A stretch of 6,418 bases of DNA, taken from assembly GCA_964584415.1 (NCBI GenBank), contig CAZOZX010000116.1, positions 1 through 6,418 on the forward strand, read 5' to 3'. A model generated the notes under the pieces. The model was not told the origin of the DNA, ran no database searches, and saw nothing but the letters and a program-made list of their open reading frames with translations. Positions 6,005 through 6,418 of this stretch are shown one piece after another (positions within the stretch are counted from its first letter, which is position 1; each line of letters begins with the position of its first letter). A program made the position numbers and the translations under genes. The stretch is from PHAA01 sp964584415 (GTDB lineage: Bacteria > Bacillota > Syntrophomonadia > Syntrophomonadales > Syntrophomonadaceae).

Positions 6005-6418
6005 TTATTTAATAATCATGACCGAGGGTTTGGAATGTGCCGATACTCTCTGCGACACGCTTCCCATCAAGAATCCGGTGGTAGCTGTTTTACCGATGTG
6101 ACCCATAACGATTAAGTCAACATCATTAGCCTCTGCATATTTGATGATTTCCTCCGCAGGATTCCCGCTCAGCATCTCGGAGAAGAATTCAACTCTTTTG
6201 TCCCGGGCCAAATCCCGGCACCTGTCCAGGATCTCCTGAAAGGAACCGGTCCATGCATAGATAGTCTCAGCCATTAAAGGGGTTGGGGTATCATCAATAT
6301 TGTTGATATCACTGAGTACAGAATAATTCACCACCGATACTGCTAAAAGTCTGGCTTGGTAAAGCCGAGCCAAATCTACCGCCTGGGCCATGACTTTGTC
6401 TGCCATCTTGGAATTATC
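6005..6418 (-). CDS. Universal stress protein (UspA family), 5' end beyond the window
   Basis: This is the C-terminal ~137 residues of a small cytoplasmic UspA-fold protein. The nucleotide-binding motif G-x2-G-x9-G-S is present as GHIG, nine residues, then GS, within VDLIVMGHIGKTATTGFLMGSVSQRV. It is followed by the typical C-terminal strand SKPSVMIIK. An ATG at 6406 is in frame, but the frame stays open to the window edge (Asp-Asn-Ser-Lys before that Met). That sequence looks like the continuation of a DGSDNS-type loop after the first beta strand, so the true start should be a short way outside. ATP binding is the family expectation when this motif is intact. No clear terminator follows the stop within 5929-6004. 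Confidence 0.9.
   Translation of the reverse strand, partial: DNSKMADKVMAQAVDLARLYQARLLAVSVVNYSVLSDINNIDDTPTPLMAETIYAWTGSFQEILDRCRDLARDKRVEFFSEMLSGNPAEEIIKYAEANDVDLIVMGHIGKTATTGFLMGSVSQRVSAHSKPSVMIIK

Overview
The window looks like a chromosomal segment of an anaerobic, mid-GC Firmicute, most likely Clostridia of the Peptococcaceae/Syntrophomonadales kind. The reasons are strong AGGAGG-type ribosome binding sites, sigma-A-like promoters, short intergenic gaps, and a set of products typical of that group: an archaeal-type phosphoglycerate-mutase-like protein, a long-form threonine synthase, a cysteine-rich ferredoxin and a universal stress protein. The placement rests on style and family recall, not on a search.

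Layout, left to right. A tRNA-Asp(GUC) gene on the minus strand is cut by the left edge and has its own promoter. Next comes a plus-strand alkaline-phosphatase-superfamily protein of the ApgM type (214-1425). It converges on a minus-strand threonine synthase gene, thrC (1684-3186). The 258-bp gap between them holds two near-identical copies of a terminator hairpin, one beside each stop codon, with a strong REP-like palindrome between them. A 179-bp divergent promoter region follows. It leads into a tight plus-strand operon of three genes (3366-5728): a membrane-anchored DUF2726-like protein, a membrane-anchored cysteine-rich 2x[4Fe-4S] ferredoxin, and an MBL-fold metallohydrolase. A rho-independent terminator closes this operon. 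Then come a complete tRNA-Pro(GGG) gene on the minus strand with its promoter, and the 3' part of a minus-strand universal stress protein gene that runs off the right edge.

How the genes may work together. The ApgM-like gene next to thrC fits the proposal that this clade of the phosphoglycerate mutase superfamily supplies the missing homoserine kinase activity: homoserine to O-phosphohomoserine, which ThrC then converts to threonine. The three-gene operon has no function I can name. Its members look like an inner-membrane-tethered redox unit paired with a cytoplasmic hydrolase or oxidoreductase, and this is the part of the window least explained by known biology. No mobile-element gene, CRISPR array or defence system is visible.
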